In this document: piece by piece, positions 8,048 to 16,832 of the stretch | How positions within the stretch are numbered: position 1 is the first letter of the stretch | Layout of the letters: every line of letters starts with the position of its first letter | From: Epilithonimonas lactis | GTDB lineage: Bacteria > Bacteroidota > Bacteroidia > Flavobacteriales > Weeksellaceae | NCBI RefSeq assembly: GCF_900110605.1 | Contig: NZ_FOFI01000003.1 | Span: 310,001 to 374,000, forward strand | Reading direction: 5' to 3' | Length of the DNA stretch: 64,000 bases | Program-made: the position numbers and the translations under genes | Notes under the pieces: generated by a model | The model's database searches: none | What the model was told of the DNA's origin: nothing | What the model saw: the letters and a program-made list of their open reading frames with translations, nothing else

Positions 8048-10117
8048 CTACCTATTTTTATAAAAATCAATACCACATTTCAAGAACTTTTTAAAATCCT
8101 CTTTTGGCATATAACCCGAAACAGGGATGTTGATCACTTTTTGATCCGGCGTTACCAAAACATAATGTGGCTGGGAATTATTATTAAAATTAACTTGCTG
8201 AAACAAACTCCATTTGTCACCAATCGTTTTGATCTTTTTCATCTGACCTTCGCCCATATCGATTTTAATCTGCTCATTCGCTGGCAATTCTTCCTTGTCA
8301 TCAACATAGACAGAAGCGATAATCAAATCGTTTTGAAGGATTGGCAAAATATCATCCTGACTCCAAACGAACTCCTCCATTTTTCTACAGTTTTCACAAC
8401 CGTAGCCCGTGAAATCGATCAAGACAGGTTTGTTTTCTTTCTTCGCCACCTCAATCGCTTCGAAGTAATTGTGATAAGGTTTCAAACCAAGGATTCCGTC
8501 TTTTTCGTCGTGGAAATAACTCACATTCAACGGCGGCAAAATTCCGCTAAGCATCTGTAATTTTGGTTTTTCTGAAGGTATCAATCCCTGAATCAAATAG
8601 ACCACAAAAACAATCCCGAAAACACCAAGGATCCTTCTTCCTAAACTGATCTTCGGCTTCTTGTCATCGTGTGGAAATCTGATCTTCCCGAATAGATAAA
8701 CAACCAAACCAATTGCAATGATGATCCAAAGCGCGATGAACAATTCTCTTTTTAGCAAGAAAGTTTTGGAAACCAGATCTGCTTTCGATAAGAATTTAAG
8801 AGCCAAAGCCAACTCGATGAAACCAAGAACCACTTTCACCGTGTTCATCCAACCACCAGATTTTGGCAAACTTTGAAGCGCCTGAGGAAACAATGCCAAC
8901 AATCCAAAAACCAATGCCCAAGCCAATCCGAAACCGCCCAAAGCAAAAGTTAAAAGCGTCGGAACATTCGTCGCGCCGGCAACAACTCCACCAAGCAAAC
9001 TTCCTAAAATTGGACCTGTACAAGAAAACGATACGATGACCAACGTCAACGCCATAAAGAAAATCCCGATCATTCCGCCCGCTTCCTCAGCTTTGGAAGA
9101 TTTATTCGCAATCCAGCTTGGCAAGGTGATCTCGTAATAACCGAAAAAGCTTAAGGCAAAAAATAAAAATATCGCAAAGAAGAATAAATTCAGCCAAATA
9201 TTAGTCGAGATCTGATTGAAAATATTCCCTGAGATCCCATCAATAATATGAAATGGAATACTTAATAAAACGAAAATCAATAAGATAAAAAATCCGTAGA
9301 TGAACGCATCTCGTTTTCCTTTTGCTTTGTCTTTGTTGCCTTTGGTAAAGAATGAAACCGTCAATGGGATCATTGGGAAAACACACGGCGTCAGCAATGC
9401 GATCAATCCACCTAGGAATCCAAGTCCGAGAACCAACCAATTGTCGTCATTCGGTTTTTGCGCCACAGTTCCGCAATCTGTCAATGGATTTTTGAAATCT
9501 AAGGAATTGACACGCAAGCCCTCTTGTTTTGCTGCTGAAGTTTGTTCAATATTTGTCGGTTTCAAGATCGTTCCTACTTTTCCTGCAGGAGCGACTTCGT
9601 AAATAGTATCTTTTGCTTTTTCAACATTTTCGTCGGTAGCAACAGCAGTCGCAGTTCCAGCAATTTGCTTTTCAAATTCTAATGTATTTGGCGCCAGACA
9701 AACTCTGTCATTACAAGTTTGATACATGATCTCAGCTGTGATCGTCGCAGGTTTCGAAGCATCTTTCGGCTTGAATTTCTGCTTGAAAACCACTTTGTCC
9801 GAATAATAAACGATCTGCGCTCCGAAAGCTTCTGAAAACTCGTCGTGCTTTTTACCAACTTCGGTCACCTTTCCAATCAATTGGATTCCTTCTTTCGAAG
9901 AAATCTTGAACTCGGTCGGGATTCCAGAATCTGGTGGAAGATCTTTGGAGTAGATGTGCCATTTATCTTCAATAGTTCCGGTTAGAACCGCTTCGTATTG
10001 ATCATTGCCAACAGAAACCACATCAAATTTGAACTTGACAGGATTCTTGATCTGCGCGTTGAAAATGGTGATGATGAATATAAAAAGTGTGGATAACACT
10101 AGTTTTAAGTCTTTCAT
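8048..10117 (-). CDS. dsbD: Protein-disulfide reductase DsbD (thiol:disulfide interchange protein)
   Basis: DsbD passes electrons from cytoplasmic thioredoxin across the inner membrane to periplasmic partners. The 689-residue protein has all three domains. After a signal peptide comes a periplasmic N-terminal domain with Cys135 and Cys140. A multi-helix membrane domain follows, with its cysteine pair in LTPCVFP (Cys245) and FSCTGP (near 366). A C-terminal thioredoxin domain carries GYGCENC (near 583-589). The full set of cysteine pairs indicates a working enzyme. A palindromic repeat lies between it and tilS upstream. Confidence 0.94.
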   Translation of the reverse strand: MKDLKLVLSTLFIFIITIFNAQIKNPVKFKFDVVSVGNDQYEAVLTGTIEDKWHIYSKDLPPDSGIPTEFKISSKEGIQLIGKVTEVGKKHDEFSEAFGAQIVYYSDKVVFKQKFKPKDASKPATITAEIMYQTCNDRVCLAPNTLEFEKQIAGTATAVATDENVEKAKDTIYEVAPAGKVGTILKPTNIEQTSAAKQEGLRVNSLDFKNPLTDCGTVAQKPNDDNWLVLGLGFLGGLIALLTPCVFPMIPLTVSFFTKGNKDKAKGKRDAFIYGFFILLIFVLLSIPFHIIDGISGNIFNQISTNIWLNLFFFAIFLFFALSFFGYYEITLPSWIANKSSKAEEAGGMIGIFFMALTLVIVSFSCTGPILGSLLGGVVAGATNVPTLLTFALGGFGLAWALVFGLLALFPQALQSLPKSGGWMNTVKVVLGFIELALALKFLSKADLVSKTFLLKRELFIALWIIIAIGLVVYLFGKIRFPHDDKKPKISLGRRILGVFGIVFVVYLIQGLIPSEKPKLQMLSGILPPLNVSYFHDEKDGILGLKPYHNYFEAIEVAKKENKPVLIDFTGYGCENCRKMEEFVWSQDDILPILQNDLIIASVYVDDKEELPANEQIKIDMGEGQMKKIKTIGDKWSLFQQVNFNNNSQPHYVLVTPDQKVINIPVSGYMPKEDFKKFLKCGIDFYKNR

Positions 10118-10140
10118 TTTAGATATATTTTTAAACGCTA

Positions 10141-10193
10141 TTTGTCATTCCGTAGGAATCTCAGCATTGTGGAGATTCCTACGGAATGACAAA
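10141..10193. repeat. Palindromic REP-like repeat, copy 1
   Basis: The palindrome has 22-nt arms, perfectly complementary (22 of 22), around a 9-nt loop. Arms begin TTTGTCATTCCGTAGG. It lies between the tilS stop and the dsbD start. A second copy with 21 of 22 paired positions is at 22673-22729. Confidence 0.9.
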
Positions 10194-10200
10194 AATATGT

Positions 10201-11505
10201 TTACAATTTTATTATTAATTGATTTATCAAATTATCGTTTGATGCAAACCTCCCATCTTGTCGAAAAGGTAAAACCCCGATAATCTGCTTATTAGCATCA
10301 CAAAGAAGCCAGATTTTTTGCTTGGCTAAAATAGAGATTTTTTCGTCCTTAAAAAACTTCGAGACCTTCTTTTTGCCAATCATTCCGATAGGAAAAAACA
10401 CATCGCCTTCTTTCTTTTTTCGTAGTTTCAAAGGCAACTTGATTTTGTTTTCATCGATTTTCCAATTGCACTTTCCGAATTCTTGGATTTCGTTTTTAAT
10501 ATTTTCTGGAATTAAAACGTTCCTCTCAAAGATTTCAAGAGCAATTTCTTCATCTTCCGTCATCCATCTTCCATCTTCCATTCTTTGATTCAAAATCAAC
10601 TCATTCCTATTAATAGTCAATTGATATTCTGAATTGAAAAATGAACTTCCAGTTTGTGCCGTGAAGATCTTTTGCATTTCTTTTTCATCATTAAAACCAA
10701 ATCGTTTCAAAATCTCAAAACGAAGTAGATCGGATTCTTTCGAGAATTTCTCTTTATCAATGATAGTTTGTCCGGTTTCAATATTACTTTCAAAACCATT
10801 GATTTTTTCATTGACCAAATCATTTAAAACATCTTTGGTCTGATTCAGAATCTCTATACTTTTTGAAAAATTCTGAAGAAAATTCTCATTGATTTTCTCT
10901 AACTCCGGAACAACATGGTGCCGAACTTTATTCCTCAGATAATCTGTTTTTTGGTTTGAAACATCTTCCCGATATTCAATTTTATTTTCTTTCGCAAACT
11001 CATAGATCTCATCTTTAGAAAAATTAAGAAGCGGACGAATGATATTATTTTCATTCGCAGGAATTCCACTCAAACCTTTTATTCCAGAAGCCTTCGAAAG
11101 ATTAATAATAAATGTTTCCAACTGATCATTCAAATGATGGGCTGTGACAAGATATTCGAGATTTTGTTCCTTTTGGATTTTCCGGAAAAAACGATAACGT
11201 AATTCCCGCGCCCAATTTTGGATAGAATTTTCCGGCTTTTGATCCTTCGCCGAAACTTCGTAAAGATGAAAAGGAATTTTGCAACGCTCACAAAAGTCGG
11301 AAACCAGCTTCTGGTCGAGCTTAGAATCCTCATTACGAAGATGATAATTAATGTGCGCGACCTGGAATTTCACGCCCGAAACTTGGAACATATCAGCCAA
11401 AACCATAGAGTCAACGCCTCCACTTACCGCTAAAAGGTATGTTTTTTGCTGCGACTGAGGTTGTAATTGCTCAAGAACGTTTTGAAATTTTAAGAGACTT
11501 AACAC
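10201..11505 (-). CDS. tilS: tRNA(Ile)-lysidine synthetase TilS
   Basis: TilS converts the wobble cytidine of the CAU-anticodon tRNA(Ile) to lysidine using ATP and lysine, so that it reads AUA codons. The 434-residue protein has the PP-loop SGGVDS (28-33), a tRNA-recognition region with AHINYHLR and TAHHLNDQLET segments, and the C-terminal TilS domain. An unusual acidic insert (QRMEDGRWMTEDEE) is encoded by a short-period repeat at 10551-10586. The start at 11505 fits the family. Confidence 0.94.
   Translation of the reverse strand: MLSLLKFQNVLEQLQPQSQQKTYLLAVSGGVDSMVLADMFQVSGVKFQVAHINYHLRNEDSKLDQKLVSDFCERCKIPFHLYEVSAKDQKPENSIQNWARELRYRFFRKIQKEQNLEYLVTAHHLNDQLETFIINLSKASGIKGLSGIPANENNIIRPLLNFSKDEIYEFAKENKIEYREDVSNQKTDYLRNKVRHHVVPELEKINENFLQNFSKSIEILNQTKDVLNDLVNEKINGFESNIETGQTIIDKEKFSKESDLLRFEILKRFGFNDEKEMQKIFTAQTGSSFFNSEYQLTINRNELILNQRMEDGRWMTEDEEIALEIFERNVLIPENIKNEIQEFGKCNWKIDENKIKLPLKLRKKKEGDVFFPIGMIGKKKVSKFFKDEKISILAKQKIWLLCDANKQIIGVLPFRQDGRFASNDNLINQLIIKL
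10551..10586 (-). repeat. Short-period repeat within tilS
   Basis: Drifted 7-bp units of CATCTTC type occur in tandem inside the tilS coding region and stay in frame. Similar words occur in intergenic spacers, for example 60691-60720. Confidence 0.55.
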
Positions 11506-11536
11506 AATTTTATAACGAAATATTAAGTTATAAACA

Positions 11537-11544
11537 CAAATATA
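11537..11544 (-). promoter_or_regulatory. Putative -7 element (TATATTTG) of tilS
   Basis: On the minus strand it matches TAnnTTTG, 31 bp before the tilS start. It lies in a divergent promoter region shared with the OmpA-type gene. Confidence 0.45.
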
Positions 11545-11558
11545 CGTTTATTAATTCT

Positions 11559-11566
11559 TACTTTTG
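11559..11566 (+). promoter_or_regulatory. Putative -7 element (TACTTTTG) of the OmpA-type gene
   Basis: It matches TAnnTTTG, 53 bp before the start codon, divergent from the tilS element. Confidence 0.45.
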
Positions 11567-11619
11567 AAATGTTAAAATCACGAGCAGAACTATTATTTAA
11601 ACAAATAAATATTTAAAAT

Positions 11620-12456
11620 ATGAGGTTATTTAAGATTCTGACAATTGCAGTAATGGGACTTTCCCTTACCTCTTGTGTCAGCAAAAAACAATTTGACGCA
11701 CTTAATCTAAACTACAAACAATGTATTGAAGATGCTGGCGAAAGAATGCGCCAGATCCAAGACCTGAAAGGCGAAAACTCTTCACTTAAGGGTCAGAATG
11801 ATCTTTTGGTTGGACAAAACAGCGCACTAAAATCCAGTCTGGACGCTTGTCTTGCCAATGCAGGAAAAGGTTCTATGAACATTGATAAATTGGTAGGCGA
11901 GATCAACGCTTCTAACGCTTACATCAAACAATTGATTTCTGGAAAAAGCAGAAACGACAGTTTGAACATGGCTTTGTCCAACAAATTGAAACGTTCTCTT
12001 GACAACATCGCTGATCAGGATGTAGACGTGAAAGTGCTGAAAGGTGTGGTATTGATCTCATTATCAGACAAAATGCTTTACCAAGTTGGGAAGTACGAGA
12101 TCCAGCCAGCTGCAGCAGATGTTTTAGCAAAAGTTGCGAAAGTGATCAACGATTATGATACTTACAGTGTTTTGATCGAAGGTAACACAGATAACACGCC
12201 ACTCAACAGCGCCAACGCACCGAGAGACAACTGGGATCTTTCCGCGCTTAGAGCGACAGCCGTTGCTAAAGTTCTGCAAAATCAATTCGGCGTGAATCCT
12301 AACAGAATCACAGCTGGTGGTAGATCGGAGTACAATCCGAAAACGACCAACGCATCAGTTTCTGGAAGAGGTGAAAACCGTAGAACGGAGATCATCATCA
12401 TGCCAAAATTGGATGAATTTATGAAATTGATGGACATTGCTCCAGTGAAGAAATAA
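11620..12456 (+). CDS. OmpA/MotB-family peptidoglycan-binding lipoprotein
   Basis: The 278-residue protein has a lipoprotein signal ending LTSCVSKK (Cys near 19). A coiled-coil region with repeated GQN and LKG motifs follows (about 35-110). The C-terminal OmpA/MotB domain (about 140-265) has the peptidoglycan-binding features EGNTDNTPL, LSALRATAVAKVL and GRGENRRTEI. Such proteins tether the outer membrane to the cell wall. No motor or secretion genes lie nearby, so a structural role is the simplest reading. Confidence 0.9.
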   Translation: MRLFKILTIAVMGLSLTSCVSKKQFDALNLNYKQCIEDAGERMRQIQDLKGENSSLKGQNDLLVGQNSALKSSLDACLANAGKGSMNIDKLVGEINASNAYIKQLISGKSRNDSLNMALSNKLKRSLDNIADQDVDVKVLKGVVLISLSDKMLYQVGKYEIQPAAADVLAKVAKVINDYDTYSVLIEGNTDNTPLNSANAPRDNWDLSALRATAVAKVLQNQFGVNPNRITAGGRSEYNPKTTNASVSGRGENRRTEIIIMPKLDEFMKLMDIAPVKK

Positions 12457-12501
12457 ATGATAAACAATGAATGATAAATGATTCATTCAGAGTTCAGAAT
12501 T

Positions 12502-12531
12502 AAAACCTTGTCAGAAATGGCAAGGTTTTTT
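12502..12531 (+). terminator. Terminator downstream of the OmpA-type gene
   Basis: Arms AAAACCTTG / CAAGGTTTTT are followed by a T run, about 45 bp after the stop. Confidence 0.7.
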
Positions 12532-12545
12532 TGTGTTTATATTTT

Positions 12546-12662
12546 GGGCAGCTTTTCCGCCTTCCACTCCCGCTTTTTTGTCATTGCGAAGAGAGCTAGG
12601 TCGTAAGTTGAACTTTTCTAGAATCGCAATGACAAAAAGAGCTCCGTTCAAGTCGGGCTGCA
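12546..12662. repeat. Nested palindromic intergenic element
   Basis: Two nested inverted repeats are visible. The inner one has perfect 15-nt arms (TTTTTGTCATTGCGA at 12575-12589, complement at 12624-12638). The outer one pairs GCAGC (12548-12552) with GCTGC (12657-12661). The GC-rich flanks (CCACTCCCGC, AAGTCGGGCTGC) stand out from the AT-rich surroundings. The inner arm resembles the GTCATTCCG core of the palindromes at 10141 and 22673. Confidence 0.65.
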
Positions 12663-12681
12663 GATACGACCTTCAATCACG

Positions 12682-12714
12682 TTTGGTTTATCATTTCAAA
12701 TTACATTAACTTTG
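12682..12714 (+). promoter_or_regulatory. Promoter of the O-methyltransferase gene (TTTG / TAACTTTG)
   Basis: TTTG at 12682-12685 and TAACTTTG at 12707-12714 are separated by 21 bp, close to the Bacteroidota -33/-7 arrangement. The ATG follows at 12751. Confidence 0.55.
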
Positions 12715-12750
12715 AATATTGAACTTCAAACTTTAAATCTTGAATTCCGA

Positions 12751-13398
12751 ATGAGTTATTTCGAAGAATTAGACAAAGAAATGGACCGCTACCTGGAAGA
12801 CAACGCTTCCCAAGAACCAGCGATCCTCAAAAAATTAAGAAAAGAAACGTATCAAAAAACGACACAGCCGCACATGATCTCTGGCTATTTGCAAGGCAGA
12901 TTGTTGAGTATTTTGTCGCATATCATTCAGCCAAAAAATGTTTTGGAGATCGGCACTTTTACAGGTTACGCCGCACTAAGTATTGCGGAAGGTCTTCCGA
13001 AAGACGGGAAAATCTACACAATCGATAAGAACGAGGATCTATCTTACATTCCAAAAAAATATTTTGCTGAAAGTGATTACAAAGACCAAATCGAATTCAT
13101 CATCGGAAACGCAAAGGAAGAGATTAAAAAACTGGATAAAACTTGGGACCTTATTTTCATCGATGCGGACAAAGAAAGCTATCTGGAATATCTGAAACTC
13201 ATCAAACCAAACTTGCGTTCTGGAAGCATCATCCTTATAGATAACGTGCTTTGGTACGGAAAAGTCCTGGAGAATAATCCAAAGGACAAGCAGACAGAAC
13301 AGATCAAACTCGTGAATAAAATCGTGACCGAAGATCCCGATTTCGAAAATCTAATCTTACCTTTGCGAGACGGATTGCATCTCATTAGAAAGAAATAA
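12751..13398 (+). CDS. SAM-dependent O-methyltransferase (catechol-OMT-like family 3)
   Basis: I chose the ATG at 12751 (MSYFEELDKEMDRYL) because an earlier in-frame ATG overlaps the promoter and adds only low-complexity residues. The 215-residue product has the SAM-binding loop LEIGTFTGYAAL (about 65-76), the metal and substrate motif IDADKESY, and the ILIDNVLW strand typical of Mg2+-dependent class I O-methyltransferases. Substrates are usually small catechols or caffeoyl-like molecules; the actual one is not evident. An NlpC/P60 gene follows after 33 bp. Confidence 0.88.
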   Translation: MSYFEELDKEMDRYLEDNASQEPAILKKLRKETYQKTTQPHMISGYLQGRLLSILSHIIQPKNVLEIGTFTGYAALSIAEGLPKDGKIYTIDKNEDLSYIPKKYFAESDYKDQIEFIIGNAKEEIKKLDKTWDLIFIDADKESYLEYLKLIKPNLRSGSIILIDNVLWYGKVLENNPKDKQTEQIKLVNKIVTEDPDFENLILPLRDGLHLIRKK

Positions 13399-13431
13399 AA
13401 TTCGTACTTTTAAATTCGTAATCCACAACAA

Positions 13432-14148
13432 ATGAACAAAGGAATTTGCAACGTTTCCATCGCTCCGCTGAGAGCAGATTGCTCCGACAAAAGTGAGATC
13501 GTAACACAACTTCTGTACGGCGAATCTGCCGACATCATCGATGTTTCCAATAATTGGACAAGAATCCGCACGCATTACGACAACTACGAAGCTTGGATGG
13601 ATACCAAGCAGATCACGCCCGTTTCCGACGAATATTTAGCCTCGAGAAAAACCAATCTCATCAAGGAAGCTTTCCAATCGACGATGACGGAAAGTGGAAA
13701 AGTACTTTTATCAATGGGCGCTGAAGTGACTTTCGAAACGAGTTCTCCTACACGTGGCCACGACCTCAGCGAAAGTATTGTGAACTGCGCGAAAGAATTT
13801 CTCAACGTTCCTTATTTATGGGGCGGAAAAAGCTTTTTCGGGATCGATTGCAGTGGATTTACACAGATCATTTACAAAATTCATGGCATCAAAATCCCGA
13901 GAGATACTTATCAGCAAGCGGAACACGGCGAAGTTTTGACTTTCATAGAAGAAGCAAAACCTGGTGATCTGGCATTTTTTGAAAACTCAGAAGGACGAAT
14001 TATTCACGTTGGATTTATTTTGGCCGATCAAAAAATTATTCACGCGCACGGAAAAGTGCGGATTGACAGTTTGGATTCTTCAGGGATTTTCAACAAAGAC
14101 CAAAATAAGCACACGCACAAATTGAGATTTATCAGATCTTATTTTTAG
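13432..14148 (+). CDS. C40-family cell-wall peptidase (SH3 + NlpC/P60)
   Basis: The 238-residue protein has an N-terminal bacterial SH3-like domain (about 5-62). A C-terminal NlpC/P60 cysteine peptidase domain follows, with Cys140 in GIDCSGFTQ, His192 in IIHVGF and a third polar residue at IIHAHG (His204). NlpC/P60 enzymes cleave the D-glutamyl-meso-diaminopimelate bond of peptide stems. It has no signal peptide, like gamma-D-glutamyl-L-diamino-acid endopeptidases that act on recycled murein peptides in the cytoplasm. It is probably cotranscribed with the O-methyltransferase. Confidence 0.88.
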   Translation: MNKGICNVSIAPLRADCSDKSEIVTQLLYGESADIIDVSNNWTRIRTHYDNYEAWMDTKQITPVSDEYLASRKTNLIKEAFQSTMTESGKVLLSMGAEVTFETSSPTRGHDLSESIVNCAKEFLNVPYLWGGKSFFGIDCSGFTQIIYKIHGIKIPRDTYQQAEHGEVLTFIEEAKPGDLAFFENSEGRIIHVGFILADQKIIHAHGKVRIDSLDSSGIFNKDQNKHTHKLRFIRSYF

Positions 14149-14231
14149 GGATTTTTCCAAAGACAAATCATTTTATTTTTATTTTCTCATAACATTCTGA
14201 AAATCATTTCTGAGTGGAACATATCTTGTTG

Positions 14232-14239
14232 TAAATTTG
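14232..14239 (+). promoter_or_regulatory. Putative -7 element (TAAATTTG)
   Basis: It matches TAnnTTTG, 30 bp before the start of the SH3-domain protein gene. Confidence 0.45.
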
Positions 14240-14269
14240 AAATAACTTCAAATAAAATCATCTGATAAT

Positions 14270-14995
14270 ATGAAAATATTATTATTTATTTCTCTTCTTT
14301 TCACTGGAGTTTATCAAGCGCAACTTTGCATCATTGATGATAATGATGGCTACACCAATGTGCGAGAAAAAGCGGATCAAAACTCCAAAATCATTGGGAA
14401 AATTGTAGATCATCAAGTTTTTGCGATTGACAGTTATGTGCAGGATGAAGAGAATAAATCGAAGGATTGGATTGCTGTAAAATTTCCCGTTAACATCAAT
14501 AAAAAATCGGACTTTTTGAAGTTTGAAGGTGAAGAGAAAACAGGTTATATTCACAAAAGCAGATTGGTAGAACTGGAAAGTTTGCCAAAATTTGAAAGTA
14601 AAGAATTGAATCCACACAAAGTTAGTCATCAAAATAAAGATGTTGAAATTATTATAGAAACCCAAACTTTCAATAAATCTAAACATCAGATAACCCAATC
14701 TGACAAGGGATTTTACGAAATTGATGGCGAGAAAGTTTTTAATTATTATGGCGGAGACACAACGGAAATTAAAAATATAACTGTCAAATCAAAAAATCGA
14801 ACTTACAATTTTCCGAAAACCAGCTTCAAAAATCTGATGGGAATTGAAGTTACTAATTCGGTTGTTTACAATGGAAAAAAAGGTGATTTGTACATTACTT
14901 TCAATGCGGGCGACGGTGGAGATAGTTACAATATTATCTTTTGCGTGAAGGATAACAAACTAATTTCCAGAACCATCACTTCGACAATTCCTTAG
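14270..14995 (+). CDS. Secreted SH3-domain protein of unknown function
   Basis: The 241-residue product has a signal peptide (MKILLFISLLFTGVYQAQL). A bacterial SH3-like domain follows, with the motif GYTNVREKADQNSKIIGKI (near 28-46), seen in SH3b proteins that bind cell-wall peptides. The C-terminal ~110 residues are beta-rich and unrecognised. The next gene (YARHG protein) starts 54 bp downstream, so the two may act together at the envelope. Confidence 0.72.
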   Translation: MKILLFISLLFTGVYQAQLCIIDDNDGYTNVREKADQNSKIIGKIVDHQVFAIDSYVQDEENKSKDWIAVKFPVNINKKSDFLKFEGEEKTGYIHKSRLVELESLPKFESKELNPHKVSHQNKDVEIIIETQTFNKSKHQITQSDKGFYEIDGEKVFNYYGGDTTEIKNITVKSKNRTYNFPKTSFKNLMGIEVTNSVVYNGKKGDLYITFNAGDGGDSYNIIFCVKDNKLISRTITSTIP

Positions 14996-15049
14996 AAAAA
15001 CATTAAAGCAAAAGAAATTTTTGATATATTCATTAATCAAAACAAAAGA

Positions 15050-16135
15050 ATGAAAAATCTTGCACTCTTAATTTTATTAATGCTTTTGCCCAATTTAATC
15101 CTGGCAAATGATGGTGCGTTTTTCGCCAAAGGAAACCAACTCATTCCGATTTCTGAAACCGATATTTCGGTCAAAAAAGAAATTCTGACTTTGAAAAAAA
15201 TCAAGAATCAATATATCGAAGTGACGGTTTACTACGAATTTTTCAATCCAAAAGAAGCCAAAACATTGACTGTCGGTTTCGAAGCTTTCTCTCCGCAAGG
15301 CGATGTGGAAGGCGCTCCGAAAAATGGGAAACATCCTTATATGAGCGACTTCACGGTGGAACTTAATCAAGCAAAATTAAACTACAAAGTCGCCTATGTT
15401 TTTGACAGTTTGTACAATAAATCTGGGAAAATCAAGGCTATCGATTTTAAGAATTTTGAAGGAAACAAAAGCGGAAACTACGTGGATTTTTTCTACGTCT
15501 ATCATTTTGAAGCCCATTTCAAAAAAGGGCTGAATATCATCAGGCATACTTACAAGTACGATGTTTCTGGTTCTATTGACTACAATTACGATTTTGAGTA
15601 CGCACTTTCTCCGGCGAAACGTTGGGGAAACAATCAGATTGATGATTTCACACTAATCATAGACAATGGCGATTTTGAAACGTTCTCCATCAACAAAAGT
15701 TTTTTTAAAGATGCCAGTGAATGGAAAATCGACGGCGTTGGAAAAACTGAAAATGTAAAAGGAGCACCGAACTCATTCATAGAAAGAGATGCTTTGAAAT
15801 TTCACATTCAAAAAGGGAAGGTTATTTTTAAGAAAATTAATTTTAAGCCAAATGGAGATTTGTTTGTGTATGCGGTCAATTCTATTGGCGTTCAGGATTT
15901 TGCATATTTGCCACATTCCTATTATCAATCTGGAAATATTGCCGAGCCAAAAACGGAGTTTCAAAAAAAGCTTCTGAAAAATCTTCCGTTTGCAAGACGA
16001 GGCTACATTTTCCAAAATCCTGAATTGAAAAGTTATTATGAAGACCTCGACTGGTATATTCCTGACCCGAAATATATTCCCAACGTGAATCTACTTACGC
16101 CAGAAGAAAAAAAATGGTACGAAAAGTGGAAATAA
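15050..16135 (+). CDS. Secreted YARHG-domain protein (DUF4424-like N-terminus)
   Basis: The 361-residue protein has a signal peptide (MKNLALLILLMLLPNLILA). A beta-sandwich-like region follows, beginning NDGAFFAKGNQLIPISE, of the kind seen in DUF4424-type extracellular proteins. The C-terminal YARHG-type domain (about 312-360) has LPFARRGYIFQNPEL, YYEDLDWYIPD and LTPEEKKWYEKW. YARHG domains are extracellular and of unknown function, often at the end of bacterial lipoproteins or peptidases. Confidence 0.75.
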   Translation: MKNLALLILLMLLPNLILANDGAFFAKGNQLIPISETDISVKKEILTLKKIKNQYIEVTVYYEFFNPKEAKTLTVGFEAFSPQGDVEGAPKNGKHPYMSDFTVELNQAKLNYKVAYVFDSLYNKSGKIKAIDFKNFEGNKSGNYVDFFYVYHFEAHFKKGLNIIRHTYKYDVSGSIDYNYDFEYALSPAKRWGNNQIDDFTLIIDNGDFETFSINKSFFKDASEWKIDGVGKTENVKGAPNSFIERDALKFHIQKGKVIFKKINFKPNGDLFVYAVNSIGVQDFAYLPHSYYQSGNIAEPKTEFQKKLLKNLPFARRGYIFQNPELKSYYEDLDWYIPDPKYIPNVNLLTPEEKKWYEKWK

Positions 16136-16165
16136 ATTGATGAATGAACTAAAAAAAATTCAAAG

Positions 16166-16358
16166 ATGAATATCACAGATTATCAAAAACAATTTACCGA
16201 AGATGAAGCTGCTAGTTGGGATGTCATAAATGCAGAATCAATGAAGGTGTATTTCGACACATTCTGCGCCAAATCCCAAAACCTACAAAACTGAAAAAAT
16301 CATCGAAAAACTGAAACTCAACAACGAACTTTTGATCACTGACCTATCAAGAAAATAA
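16166..16358 (+). pseudogene. Remnant of a small gene with a frameshift
   Basis: An ATG at 16166 opens a 42-residue frame (MNITDYQKQFTEDEAASWDV) that stops at 16292-16294. In another frame, overlapping from about 16259, a coherent lysine-rich helix (PNPKTYKTEKIIEKLKLN) runs to a stop at 16356-16358, just before the next gene. Together they look like one ~60-residue protein split by an indel near 16255-16265, or a truncated relic of a longer gene. I do not recognise the family. Confidence 0.4.
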
Positions 16359-16379
16359 CCCATTAAATAAAACCAGATC

Positions 16380-16832
16380 ATGACACTAAACGAAATTGCG
16401 TGGAGCTTTTCAGACAAAACCTACACCAACCAAAAAGAATTCAATCAAGAAATAATCGATTACCAAAAAGCCATTTACAAAACCGATGAAAAATGGAAAC
16501 CGAATGAAATTGTCTTTGACTTTCCAGAACTCCAAATCCATTACGAAGCGTGGATCACTGACGCCTCACAACTTTTGGACAACGAAACTTTACTTGATGA
16601 AGAAGATGCCTTTGATGAAGAAAACAGCGACGAAGGAATGTTTCAGGTCGAAATCACATCCCATCTGAAAGCTGATAATGGAGAAAATTTCACAGCCTTG
16701 GAGTTTCTTTTCAAGACCCATAATCAACAAGCCAATAAGGAACTTGGTGACAAAGTTTTCTTTGAAGGTACCGATGAAGATCCGGACATAATTGATGGTT
16801 TGCCCTTGTGCTACATCGCGTGTGGAAGTTAG
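16380..16832 (+). CDS. Acidic cytoplasmic protein of unknown function, possibly truncated by an in-frame TAG
   Basis: The 150-residue product is acidic, with a run of Asp/Glu in the middle (LLDEEDAFDEENSDEG, about 78-93) and a compact C-terminal segment ending DGLPLCYIACGS. No signal peptide or membrane helix is present. The look is that of small cytosolic immunity or SMI1-like proteins, but I cannot assign it to a family. The TAG stop at 16830-16832 is followed in the same frame by 20 more sensible codons to a TAA at 16893, so the natural protein may be ~171 residues. Confidence 0.55.
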   Translation: MTLNEIAWSFSDKTYTNQKEFNQEIIDYQKAIYKTDEKWKPNEIVFDFPELQIHYEAWITDASQLLDNETLLDEEDAFDEENSDEGMFQVEITSHLKADNGENFTALEFLFKTHNQQANKELGDKVFFEGTDEDPDIIDGLPLCYIACGS

